Positions 50,072 to 57,970 of a DNA stretch of 64,000 nucleotides are shown one piece after another. The notes beneath the pieces are model-generated. The model did not search any database and was not told the DNA's origin. It worked only from the letters and a program-made list of their open reading frames with translations. Made by a program: the position numbers and the translations under genes. Every line of letters starts with the position of its first letter. Positions within the stretch are counted from its first letter, which is position 1. The DNA comes from an uncultured Ruminococcus sp. GTDB lineage: Bacteria; Bacillota; Clostridia; Oscillospirales; Acutalibacteraceae. The DNA lies in the NCBI GenBank assembly GCA_902799245.1, contig CADBZY010000002.1, positions 180,042 through 244,041 of the forward strand, in the 5' to 3' direction.

Positions 50072-51135
50072 GCCAGGAAAAAAAGGATTTGAAGGCACAG
50101 GCGAAAGCCGACGCGAAGCAGGCGAAGATCGACGCGAAAAACGCTAAACTACAGGCGAAGATCGACGCGAAACAGGCCAAAATCGACGCGAAGAACGCCA
50201 AAAAACAGGCAAAGATTGACGCAAAGCAGGCCAAGAAGGACGCAAAGCTCAAAAAGAAACAGCTCCGCCGCAGATGGGGCGACCGCCGTGACGGACGAAG
50301 GGTGAAGGCTCCCGGCTTGCAGACCATCATGGCGTATCTCTGGCCGAAGCGCACCGACTGCGAGGTGTACCTCAACGACACGATCGACGCGACCGAGCTT
50401 TTGAAATATCTGGAACGCCGCAACGCGGAGCACCCGGATTACAAGACCACCATCTTCCACTGCGCGGTGACAGGTATGGCGCGCATGGTCAAGGAGCGTC
50501 CGCTGATGAACCGCTTCATTCAGGGCTACAGGCTGTATGAACGCTATGACATCACCATCAGCTTTGTCGTCAAGCGCAAATTTGCCGATGATGCGGAGGA
50601 ATCGCTCATGGTGCTGACGCCCACGGATGAGGATAATCTGGATTCCATCAGCAAAAAGATCGTGGGCGACGTCAAGGAAACGCGCAAGAGCGAACACTCC
50701 ACCGGCGGCGTCGACGCAACGCTGGACGCGTTCGCCAAAATCCCAAGGCCTATACTGGCGGTAGTGGTACGTATTATCCGCTGGCTGGACTTCTGGGGCA
50801 AGAATCCCAAGGCGCTCACCCAAGGCGACCCGAACTACACCACCATTCTCACCAGCAACCTCGGCAGCATTAAGTGTCCTGCCGTCTATCACCACCTGAG
50901 CAACTACGGCACCAACAGCATTATGATCACCATCGGCACGCTGCACAAGGAAGAGATCATCATGCCCGACGGCACCAAGGAAATACGCGACGTGGTGGAC
51001 GTTGGCGCGACGCTCGACGAACGCATCGCCGACGGATTCTACTTTGCAAGGAGCCTGAAACTGATCAAGCACGTATTTGCCAATCCCGAACTGCTGGAAA
51101 AGCCGCTCGGCGAGGCAAGCGGCTTTGAATACTGA
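50068..51135 (+). CDS. E2-like (2-oxoacid dehydrogenase acyltransferase fold) protein without lipoyl domain
   Basis: 355 residues. The first 75 are a K/A/D/Q-rich helix built from near repeats of QAKIDAKNAK. The remainder follows the CAT/E2 catalytic fold: RTDCEVYLNDTIDATELLKYLE, HCAVTGMARMVKERPLMNRF, FADDAEESLMVL, LTSNLGSIKCPAVYHHLSNY, ITIGTLHKEEIIM and ATLDERIADGFYFARSLKL. E2 and CAT enzymes have HxxxDG at the last motif; here it is ERIADG, so the catalytic His is Glu. No lipoyl or E1-binding domain is present. It is either a different acyltransferase or a binding protein. Confidence 0.8.
   Translation: MSQEKKDLKAQAKADAKQAKIDAKNAKLQAKIDAKQAKIDAKNAKKQAKIDAKQAKKDAKLKKKQLRRRWGDRRDGRRVKAPGLQTIMAYLWPKRTDCEVYLNDTIDATELLKYLERRNAEHPDYKTTIFHCAVTGMARMVKERPLMNRFIQGYRLYERYDITISFVVKRKFADDAEESLMVLTPTDEDNLDSISKKIVGDVKETRKSEHSTGGVDATLDAFAKIPRPILAVVVRIIRWLDFWGKNPKALTQGDPNYTTILTSNLGSIKCPAVYHHLSNYGTNSIMITIGTLHKEEIIMPDGTKEIRDVVDVGATLDERIADGFYFARSLKLIKHVFANPELLEKPLGEASGFEY
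50098..50250 (+). repeat. Internal near-repeats encoding a Lys/Ala-rich helix
   Basis: Imperfect copies of GCGAAGATCGACGCGAAA-like codon sets give QAKIDAK-type heptads in the N-terminal 50 residues of the E2-like protein, probably a long charged helix. Confidence 0.7.
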
Positions 51136-51151
51136 GGAGGGATTTTTCATC

Positions 51152-51442
51152 ATGGCGTTTCTACCTCATGGAATCTCACTGAGCGATCTCAGCGAATCCG
51201 CTAAGCAGAAAGTGGCTCTGGAAATCAAAAAGGCGGTCGAAAGACAGGTCAAAAAGGAACTTGCCAAGCGCCGCAAGAAATTCGCCCGCAAGTTAGCGGT
51301 GATGGGCGTTACCTTCACGATCGGCTGCGTGCTATACGCCTTTTCCGACAGGATTGTCGATATGGCCGCAGACAGGGCGTTTGACGCGGCGGCCAGCCGC
51401 CGGAAGCGCAAGAAACTGGAATCAGGGAAAAAGCACAGATAA
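51152..51442 (+). CDS. Small single-helix membrane protein
   Basis: 96 residues from ATG 51152 (GAGGAGGG upstream). A basic, helical N-terminal half (VALEIKKAVERQVKKELAKR, RKKFARK) precedes one membrane helix (LAVMGVTFTIGCVLYAFSDR) and a basic end (SRRKRKKLESGKKHR). No family recognised. As the last gene of the acyl ligase operon it may anchor the soluble proteins at the membrane; this is a guess from context. Confidence 0.7.
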   Translation: MAFLPHGISLSDLSESAKQKVALEIKKAVERQVKKELAKRRKKFARKLAVMGVTFTIGCVLYAFSDRIVDMAADRAFDAAASRRKRKKLESGKKHR

Positions 51443-51459
51443 TTCTATAGCACATAATC

Positions 51460-51518
51460 AAACACTCCGGAGCGCAAGGATTTTGCTTTGAATTCCTTGT
51501 CGCAGCGGAGTGTTTTTT
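51460..51518. terminator. Bidirectional terminator between the acyl ligase operon and the radical SAM genes
   Basis: A 10-bp stem, AAACACTCCG (51460-51469) with CGGAGTGTTT (51506-51515), has T runs on both sides; the operons converge here. Confidence 0.85.
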
Positions 51519-51526
51519 GTTGATTC

Positions 51527-52783
51527 TCACAGCTCAATCCTCTCGGGAAACGCCTGCTCGCGCATGATTCCCCACATTTTATCAATGTAGGCGAGCGTGT
51601 AGTAGTTCTCAAAGTGGTGGTAGTAGAACGCGCCTTTGAGGGTCATTTTGTATATGCCGTTTTCAAGGGTTAGGAAGCCGAGCAGACGCGCCAGCCGGAA
51701 TTCCAAACCGTACATCTTTTGCAGCGGCACGCCGAAGAACGCATTGAAATCCTTCGGGTCGAGCCGCGTGCTGTACAGCGTCCAGAAGAGATAATAAATC
51801 ATCCTCTGGCGCGGCGTGAAGCGGATGGTCAGCGAGGTGGGTATTTTACCGTTCTCAACGCGCCTGATGTATTCCTCCACCGAGAAGGTGTTGACCTTGA
51901 ACTGCTTTTTCAGCAGCGTGGTCGCCGAACAGCCGAAGCCGAGGAAATTGTCCCGCGTCATGGAGGAATATTTCGCTCCGCTTTCCGAAGAAAAAGTCCA
52001 TATCGAATCCCTTTTCAGTCCCTTGTCAAAGCAGTAAGCCGTGATGCTGTCGAGCAGTTCACGCTTGTCCCGCTTGCCGAGGGGCTTTACCTTGCCGGGT
52101 GTGAAGGTGAAGTCGATGAAGGGATAGATCGCCACATGGTTCGCACCGATGTCGAACGCCCTGTCGATGTCGGATTGCAGATCGTCCAGTGTCTGTCCCG
52201 GCAGCGCAAAAATAAAATCCATCGACACGGTTTCAAATTTGATTTCGTTAAGCGCCTGCTTCATCGCATCTGTATCAATCGGCTTACGTCCCAGTACCTT
52301 CTGGAATTTCGACAGGAAGGACTGAACGCCTATGCTGATCTTGGTGACGCCGGCGGCTTTCAGCGTTCGGAGCGTTTCGGGCGTCACGTTGTCCGGGTGA
52401 AGCTCCAGTCCGACGCCTTCGGTGATGTCAAAATGCTGCCGCAGCGCGGCGATGATCTCGCCGATCCTGTCGGCGGCAAGGGCAGGCGTGCCGCCGCCGA
52501 AGTAAAGGCTGGTGCATTTCTTCTTTTCGCCCGACTGACCGCCGACAAGCGCTATCTCTTTGAGCAGCGCGTCGATGTAGCGGTCGCATTGTTCCTTGGA
52601 ATACACCGTTTTGCAGTAGGGACAGAAGGCGCAAAGGCTTTTGCAGAAGGGAATATGCACGTACAGTCCCAGCCCGTCACACTCGGAATAGGGCAGAATA
52701 TCGTCGTATTCATTGGTGAAGGTGAAGGGCTTTGCGCTGCGCGTGAGCCACATGCGGGTGAGTTTCGTGATAAAGCTCGTCAT
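51527..52783 (-). CDS. HemW/coproporphyrinogen oxidase-like radical SAM protein
   Basis: 418 residues. N-terminal radical SAM core: GLYVHIPFCKSLCAFCPYC (CxxxCxxCxxC), LYFGGGTPAL, GLELHPDNVTPETL, KISIGVQSF and MDFIFALPGQTLDDLQ, as in HemN/HemW. The C-terminal region IRFTPRQRMIYYLFWTLYST is helical and unlike the usual HemW end. True HemN acts in anaerobic haem synthesis and HemW is a haem chaperone; without other haem genes nearby, another substrate is likely. It lies 16 bases after a second radical SAM gene. Confidence 0.85.
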   Translation of the reverse strand: MTSFITKLTRMWLTRSAKPFTFTNEYDDILPYSECDGLGLYVHIPFCKSLCAFCPYCKTVYSKEQCDRYIDALLKEIALVGGQSGEKKKCTSLYFGGGTPALAADRIGEIIAALRQHFDITEGVGLELHPDNVTPETLRTLKAAGVTKISIGVQSFLSKFQKVLGRKPIDTDAMKQALNEIKFETVSMDFIFALPGQTLDDLQSDIDRAFDIGANHVAIYPFIDFTFTPGKVKPLGKRDKRELLDSITAYCFDKGLKRDSIWTFSSESGAKYSSMTRDNFLGFGCSATTLLKKQFKVNTFSVEEYIRRVENGKIPTSLTIRFTPRQRMIYYLFWTLYSTRLDPKDFNAFFGVPLQKMYGLEFRLARLLGFLTLENGIYKMTLKGAFYYHHFENYYTLAYIDKMWGIMREQAFPERIEL

Positions 52784-52799
52784 TTTGTGATACCCTCCG

Positions 52800-53708
52800 T
52801 CATATGTATTTTAAATAGGTGCGAAGCATTTCCAGCACAATTCCGATTTTGCCGCTGAAAATCAGGGTGTATTCCGCGACGAAGAAATACCCGCATTTCT
52901 CGCAGAGTCCCGGAACGTCAATGCAGCGACCGCAGGTGGAGAGCTTTCCGTTCTCCATGACGACGCACTGCCAGCAGGGCGTGGGAAAAGTGTTGTTGAT
53001 GAGGTAGGGAAACGCCCTTTTGAGGTTGAATACAGGCGCGCCTTTCTTCATCATCTGACGGATGTCCTCGCAGCATTTTGCCTTGTCCTCACGGGTGAGC
53101 GCAAGCTCGGCGGTGTCGGGATAGGGAGTATGGAAATTGAAGGACACGGCGCGGACGTTTTTGGTGTCCCGCGCAAGGGCGCACACCTCTTTGACGGCTC
53201 CCTTGTTGATCTGGTTGATCGCCATGTAGAAACAGATATTGTCGGCGGTCGCCTTGGAAATATTGTGCATGATGGTGTCGAAGGTGTCGCCGCGAATCAT
53301 GTTGTGGCGTTCCCGGTCGCCGTCAAGACTCAGCAGAATCAGATCGGCTTCGGGCAGGTCGATGGGGTGTGTGCCGTTGGTGACGACATTGACGATGAGG
53401 AATCCCATTTCCTTTGCCTCGATGACCAGGTCGCGGAGGTTCTTTCCGCTGTCCTGCCACAGAAAGGTCTCGCCGCCGCAGAAAAACAGAATTCGTATGC
53501 CCCTATCGTAGAGCTGCTTCATTTCGTTCTTTATCTGCTCGTAGGGATAAATAACGGCGGTAATGTTGTTGACCGAGCAGTGCTTGCATTTGAGGTTGCA
53601 CTTGTCGGTGACAATGATCGTGCCGAGAATAGGCTTCTTCTGCCGGAACAGCACGGTTTTGATGCCGAATCCGGTGAAATACAGAAAATCGCGTGTTTTG
53701 ATAAGCAA
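52800..53708 (-). CDS. Radical SAM protein
   Basis: 302 residues. The cluster motif is VTDKCNLKCKHCSVNN; ILFFCGGETFLW, VNVVTNGTHP and LILLSLDGDRERHNMIRG are the usual strand motifs of MoaA/SPASM-type enzymes. Further Cys in the C-terminal region (TPCWQCVVMENGKLSTCGRC, GLCEKCGYF) could bind an auxiliary cluster. The N- and C-terminal segments (FLYFTGFGIKTVLF; LIFSGKIGIVLEMLRTYLKY) look membrane-associating. Pairs with the HemW-like gene in one transcript. Substrate unknown. Confidence 0.85.
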   Translation of the reverse strand: MLIKTRDFLYFTGFGIKTVLFRQKKPILGTIIVTDKCNLKCKHCSVNNITAVIYPYEQIKNEMKQLYDRGIRILFFCGGETFLWQDSGKNLRDLVIEAKEMGFLIVNVVTNGTHPIDLPEADLILLSLDGDRERHNMIRGDTFDTIMHNISKATADNICFYMAINQINKGAVKEVCALARDTKNVRAVSFNFHTPYPDTAELALTREDKAKCCEDIRQMMKKGAPVFNLKRAFPYLINNTFPTPCWQCVVMENGKLSTCGRCIDVPGLCEKCGYFFVAEYTLIFSGKIGIVLEMLRTYLKYI

Positions 53709-53814
53709 TCACCCTTTCAAATCATCTTTTCAATAACATATACGAATCCATCGCGCAAAAGGTTGGCTCGATGATTTACAATTGTGTCGTGGAATCAGTC
53801 CGTCCTTTTCGATC

Positions 53815-53868
53815 AAACAAAAATCCCGCATGACGATCATTTTCTTTCGATGAAAGTCCTACGGGATT
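53815..53868 (-). terminator. Terminator after the DUF4253 gene
   Basis: On the minus strand AATCCCG (53868-53862) pairs with CGGGATT (53828-53822), with further pairing inside, and a T run follows. Confidence 0.7.
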
Positions 53869-53913
53869 ATTTTATCATATGAATGATGACGGAGCAAGTA
53901 TCGATGAAATAAA

Positions 53914-55290
53914 TTATTTCCAGCCGAGGTACCAGACGCAGGACTTGGTAAGGGTATCAACCAATTCGCTCAGGGTGTGACTTCGGGTGAGGCAAAGCAC
54001 GCGCTCGTGACAGATCGCGAACTGCTCACGGGCTATCTGAAACGCCGCTTGATTCGAAGGCTTTCCGTTGGGAACGAAATATTCCACCACGCCGCAATCC
54101 AGTACCGCCGGCACCGCGCCGCAAAGCTCGTTCCAGTGCTTGGAAACCGCCGTCAATACTTCATTGGACGGCATTCCGTTTTTTCCGCCTACAGGGATCC
54201 ACGCAAATACATTCCACGCCTCCGCGACAGGAACCTGAACGATCAGAAGGTCTTTTGTGACAACTCCGTTTTTGACAAACGAACTGAAACAATTGATGGC
54301 TGCGCCGTTGTGCTTAGCGTGTTCAAACGCGTCTATATTGATTGCCTTATTTTGCATAATCGAGGTCTTCCTGTTGTATTCTTCCTCGAACGTATCCGTT
54401 CCCGGAAGACTGATAGATGCCGCCATGGCCTCCTTGCGCATTTCACGCAGTTTCTCCACGGGAATCTGACGGTTGTCGCTGTCAAAGCATAGACTCTTGC
54501 AAAAAACAGAGGTGATAGGGATGATTACCGTACTGTAGCCCCATTCCGCACCGTAACGCAGCGCATAAATATACGTTCTGTTCAGCTCGTTGACATCTAC
54601 TCCGCGGGGAATAAACTTATAGTGACAGTCGATATAGTCCAATAGATACTCGGCAGGTGTTTTTTCAAGCACGGGTGCTTCCTGATACGCAGGTGTTTCT
54701 TCATATGCTGGCGCTTGCTCATACGCGGGAGCTTGCTCATACGCGGGTGCTTGCTCATACGCTGGCGCTTGCTCATACGCGGGTGCTTGCTCATACGCGG
54801 GTGCTTGCTCATACGCGGGTGCTTGCTCATACGCGGGAGCTTCCTGATACGCAGGTGCTTCCTCATATGCAGGAGTTTCCTGATACGCAGGTGCCTGCTC
54901 ATACGCGGGAGCTTGCTCATACGCGGGTGCTTCCTGATACGCGGGTGCTTGCTCATACGCTGGCGCTTCCTCATACGGGGGTGCTTCCTCGTAGGCAGGC
55001 GCTTGCTCATACGCAGGCGCTTCGTGGAAAACAGCGGCATCCGCCGAAGCGGAAGAAATGTCCGCAGCAGGTGTAAACTGCATGGTAAACGGCTCCTGTG
55101 AAGGGGCAGATTCGCTGAGATTGATCGGCTCCGGCTTGACATCTATCCGGTTGAATTTCGGTCTTGCAGCCGGCAGAACTACTGAACTTTCAGTGCCAAA
55201 ATCATCGTCATCAAAAAAGTCGTCCGAAAAATCATCCTGCACGCCGTCCGTCTGTGAATTCATGCCGAAATCATCATCAAAAAAGTCCAT
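53914..55290 (-). CDS. DUF4253 protein with hexapeptide repeats
   Basis: 458 residues from ATG 55290 (GGAGGATTT upstream). An acidic start (MDFFDDDFGM, DDFSDDFFDDDDFG) leads to about 19 copies of AYEQAP-type hexapeptides (residues 93-206) and then a folded domain. The end matches DUF4253: WNVFAWIPVGGKNGMPSNEV, VSKHWNELCGAVPAVLDCGV, VEYFVPNGKPSNQAAFQIAR and EQFAICHERV. The middle (YTYALRYGAEWGYSTVIIPI-like) may be part of the same domain. No signal peptide, so cytoplasmic. Function unknown; the repeat is probably a flexible spacer. Confidence 0.82.
   Translation of the reverse strand: MDFFDDDFGMNSQTDGVQDDFSDDFFDDDDFGTESSVVLPAARPKFNRIDVKPEPINLSESAPSQEPFTMQFTPAADISSASADAAVFHEAPAYEQAPAYEEAPPYEEAPAYEQAPAYQEAPAYEQAPAYEQAPAYQETPAYEEAPAYQEAPAYEQAPAYEQAPAYEQAPAYEQAPAYEQAPAYEQAPAYEQAPAYEETPAYQEAPVLEKTPAEYLLDYIDCHYKFIPRGVDVNELNRTYIYALRYGAEWGYSTVIIPITSVFCKSLCFDSDNRQIPVEKLREMRKEAMAASISLPGTDTFEEEYNRKTSIMQNKAINIDAFEHAKHNGAAINCFSSFVKNGVVTKDLLIVQVPVAEAWNVFAWIPVGGKNGMPSNEVLTAVSKHWNELCGAVPAVLDCGVVEYFVPNGKPSNQAAFQIAREQFAICHERVLCLTRSHTLSELVDTLTKSCVWYLGWK
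54673..55014 (-). repeat. 18-bp tandem repeat encoding (A-Y-E/Q-Q/E-A-P)19
   Basis: Nineteen contiguous 18-bp units with few third-position differences; seven consecutive AYEQAP units are nearly identical, pointing to recent slippage or unequal exchange. The units are contiguous, so this is not a CRISPR array. Confidence 0.92.
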
Positions 55291-55391
55291 TAAATAAATC
55301 CTCCGTTTCGACAAATGCATTTTTCTGTTACGTAATTACAGTAATTATACCACATTCGCCGCCGGATAAAGTTAATATTTTGTAACGATAA

Positions 55392-55994
55392 CTATTTCGC
55401 GCTGCTTTTCGCAACCATGTTGTAGATGGCTAGCCCGAAACCAAGCATAATGAAGCCCGCAAACGGAAGATTCATTCCGCTCACCGCCGGATTGAAAAAC
55501 AGACGATGTCCGAATATCGTACCTTTGCCAAAAATTTCCCGCAGCAGCCCGACCGGAAGAGCCATTACCGCGTAGAGCCACCAGAGTTTTATGGCGGAGG
55601 GCAGCGCTTCGGACGGAGACAAAAACGGCGAACCGGGCTGGAGCCTAGCCAGCACAAGCGCGTCGGCAGCCGTCAGCGGCAGATACATGCCAATGCTGGC
55701 CGAGGTCGAAACCGAAAAGGTGTTGAGCAGAATACCGCTTCCGCAGGCAATAAAGGCGGCAGGGACGAAATAGAGCACGCTGAGCATGGGCTGAATATAT
55801 TCGCCTCGCTCAAAGATATAGATCAGCGCCATGCCGGAACACAGCGCGAGCATGACCACGGAAAGCGCGAGAGCATTGGCGGCGGATGTACACGCGGCGG
55901 CAATGGTGGCAATTCCCGCGCCGTGAAGCAGCATGGGATGGGGCAGATCTTCCGCTGTTGTTCTACTGTGTCTTTTTGAATTCATCCAACTCAC
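55392..55994 (-). CDS. RnfA/RnfE (NqrD)-like membrane subunit
   Basis: 200 residues (or 197 from the Met at 55985) with six predicted helices. HPMLLHGAGIATIAAACTSAAN and YIQPMLSVLYFVPAAFIACG, MYLPLTAADALVLARL and GHRLFFNPAVSGMNLPFAGF recall RnfA/RnfE and NqrD/E proteins, including the Cys-bearing half-helices that bind an iron-sulfur site in those complexes. It overlaps the RnfD-like gene by 32 bases. The other Rnf genes (B, C, G) are absent here. Assignment is by overall pattern and by the partner; I am less sure of this than of RnfD. Confidence 0.65.
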   Translation of the reverse strand: MSWMNSKRHSRTTAEDLPHPMLLHGAGIATIAAACTSAANALALSVVMLALCSGMALIYIFERGEYIQPMLSVLYFVPAAFIACGSGILLNTFSVSTSASIGMYLPLTAADALVLARLQPGSPFLSPSEALPSAIKLWWLYAVMALPVGLLREIFGKGTIFGHRLFFNPAVSGMNLPFAGFIMLGFGLAIYNMVAKSSAK

Positions 55995-57036
55995 GCTCCT
56001 GCTGTGTTTTCATGCGATAGGAAATTCTTTCACCCAGTCTGTGCCGGATCTGACGGTAGGTGAATCCCTTGCTCCGGCAATGCCACACCATACGGTCGAA
56101 CGAATCGGAAAACGGCGTCATCATCAGCACGGCGAAGGCGCCGCCTGCTTCCACGCTGCCGAAGTGCTGTATCAGCACGGCAATCGCGCCGCAGATTCCG
56201 CCCCAGATCAACCGCGCGGTAGCGAGCTTGGGACAGTAATTCAGGTAGGCGGCAAAGAAGACACAGCAGAACAGTGTCGATCCGCCCAGCAGGTCATACA
56301 CGATGTACATATAGCCGGAAATGCCGTGATAAGGCGCTGCAAAAGAAAAGACCGCAACGGCCGCCAAAAAGGAAACCGCGCTCTGCCACGCCAGATTACC
56401 GGTAAAAATCAGCCAGACCGCGGCAATCACCAGCAGCACAACGGAGGCGGTTCCGAGAGGGCCGGCGACTTCACCTAAAAGGAATTCGCCAATGTGGGTC
56501 AACGGATCTTTGCCGCCCCTCAGAAGCGCAATCTGGGATAAAGCGGGAGATACACCGCTGTTAGAGCCAAAGACGGAGAGCTTTGCTGCCACAGTACCGT
56601 CAAGACGGGAGTAGGTGAATGTCTCGGCGGGAAAGCATACCGCCGCAAGACAGTAACCCACCGCCGCGGGAATAAAAGGCGTGCGGAACCTGCCGCCAAA
56701 GGGCAGCTTGCCTATAATCATGGCAGAAGCCGCAGCGAAGATCACAAGCGGGTAGTGCGCGCACGCAGGCATCAGCAAAGCGCAGGTCAGCCCCGTTTCC
56801 AGCGCCGTCATATCAGATACCGTCTGCTTTTGCTTGGCAAGCAGATTCCACAGCGCTTCCGCGCCGACGGCGGAAAGAATACCGAATACCGCCATCAGCA
56901 CAACGCGCCAGCCGTAATGCAGCAGCGGCAGCGGCAGCAGTATACACAGCGCGCAGATTCTCTGCACCGTAGACGACAATTGCGTGTCCGACTGCCGGAA
57001 ATACGGCGCCGAACTCTGCATGAATTCCCCAGCCAT
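55963..57036 (-). CDS. RnfD (NqrB)-like membrane subunit
   Basis: 357 residues from ATG 57036 (AAGGAGG upstream), with about ten helices. The opening SSAPYFRQSDTQLSSTVQRICALCI, GALCALLMPACAHYP-like ETGLTCALLMPACAHYP, FGGRFRTPFIPAAVGYCLAA and TPFSDSFDRMVW follow RnfD/NqrB, which hold a covalent FMN and riboflavin. The flavin-bearing (S/T)GAT motif expected in the middle is not visible; the aligned stretch reads YSRLDGTVAAKLS. An electron-transfer role would therefore need care. It forms a two-gene unit with the RnfA/E-like gene. Confidence 0.78.
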   Translation of the reverse strand: MAGEFMQSSAPYFRQSDTQLSSTVQRICALCILLPLPLLHYGWRVVLMAVFGILSAVGAEALWNLLAKQKQTVSDMTALETGLTCALLMPACAHYPLVIFAAASAMIIGKLPFGGRFRTPFIPAAVGYCLAAVCFPAETFTYSRLDGTVAAKLSVFGSNSGVSPALSQIALLRGGKDPLTHIGEFLLGEVAGPLGTASVVLLVIAAVWLIFTGNLAWQSAVSFLAAVAVFSFAAPYHGISGYMYIVYDLLGGSTLFCCVFFAAYLNYCPKLATARLIWGGICGAIAVLIQHFGSVEAGGAFAVLMMTPFSDSFDRMVWHCRSKGFTYRQIRHRLGERISYRMKTQQERELDEFKKTQ

Positions 57037-57070
57037 TTATACACCTCCTTGACTCAGTGTGAAATGTGAA

Positions 57071-57126
57071 GAGAGAAGGGTGAAGGGTGAAGGGTGAATG
57101 GTGAAAGGGAGAAGGGTGAAGGGTGG
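57071..57126 (+). repeat. GGGTGAA-rich spacer repeat
   Basis: Six GGG runs with TGAA or AGAA spacers within 56 bases, just upstream of the RnfD-like gene. It continues the GAATAGTGAATA style of the dispersed repeat but with G instead of A/T. Two groups of three runs are split by 12 bases, so a four-tract quadruplex would need a long loop. Confidence 0.65.
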
Positions 57127-57151
57127 CGCAGAGCACCTTGGAATTATAATC

Positions 57152-57229
57152 CAGCGCGCAGCGCTCCGAAACTATTCATTATTCACTATTCATCATTCAC
57201 TATTCACTTAGCGAGCGAATGCGAGCGCT
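57152..57229 (-). repeat. Stop-codon-linked intergenic repeat, copy 6 (short form)
   Basis: Read on the minus strand it begins right after the TGA of the DUF1275 gene with AGCGCTCGCATTCGCTCGC, runs through GAATAGTGAATGATGAATAG-type units and ends in GGAGCGCTGCGCGCTGG. Same layout as copies 1 and 2. Confidence 0.85.
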
Positions 57230-57958
57230 TCAGTGTCCTCTGGGGACACGGGAGAGGAGATTTTTCTCATAGGAACGGTCGGCATGGGCAAGGCGGATGA
57301 ATACCGCCAGCAGGATGGCGGCGGAACCGCAAAGGGACGGCAGTCCGGCTAAATTGCCCAAAACCGTTCCGACAGTGCCTCCCACAAAGAAGAAAAAGAT
57401 CATCGCGCCGTGCGTCCTCACCTTTGCCGCCGAAGCGGAATCGCGGTGTCGGGCAAATTTGGCGAGATTGGAACCGACCTGCCGGATGTGATTGGTGACA
57501 AAGGTGGTGGCGGCGGGAGTGCCTTCCAGCTGCCGGAAGGTGTTGAACTGCATGGAGCAGATGAAATTCAGGGCGATCTGACAGACCTGATCGGGAACGC
57601 TTTTCGGCAGCAGCCCGAGGATAATGACGGCTATTGTTTCAAGTCCGACAAGAATGGTGTCCCACCGCAGGAAATGCAGCTTTTTGACCGATTTGCCCAT
57701 GTATTCCGAAAAGAACGCGCCCGCGAAATAGGCGCCGATGGGTATCAGCAGATACAGCGCGCCTTTGAGATCTCCCCTGCCGACCGCCATTGCAAAAAGC
57801 ACGATGTTGGCGGTCTGTGCGTTGCAGAATACGCCGCCGCGCAGCAGAAAGGTGTATGCGCCGAACCACCCGGCGACGGCGATCAGGCACCAGTACACCC
57901 ATTTGCGCTCACATTCCAAATATTCCTGTTTGCTGTCCGCTTTTGTTTCTGCCATCAT
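57230..57958 (-). CDS. DUF1275 (YoaK) family membrane protein
   Basis: 242 residues, six helices. Family marks: GWFGAYTFLLRGGVFCNAQTANIV split around the N-terminal G-rich helix, QIALNFICSMQFNTFRQLEG and TTFVTNHIRQVGSNLAKF (the 'a..tTyvTG.l..l' motif appears as AATTFVTNHIRQV). Function unknown; members are widespread in bacteria. Its stop codon lies against a dispersed repeat; the Doc gene lies 13 bases upstream. Confidence 0.88.
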   Translation of the reverse strand: MMAETKADSKQEYLECERKWVYWCLIAVAGWFGAYTFLLRGGVFCNAQTANIVLFAMAVGRGDLKGALYLLIPIGAYFAGAFFSEYMGKSVKKLHFLRWDTILVGLETIAVIILGLLPKSVPDQVCQIALNFICSMQFNTFRQLEGTPAATTFVTNHIRQVGSNLAKFARHRDSASAAKVRTHGAMIFFFFVGGTVGTVLGNLAGLPSLCGSAAILLAVFIRLAHADRSYEKNLLSRVPRGH

Positions 57959-57970
57959 AACACACCGGAT

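Noticed and set aside
54673..55014. CRISPR-like regular repeats
   Set aside because: Units are 18 bp, contiguous and in frame inside a coding region; there are no spacers and no cas genes.
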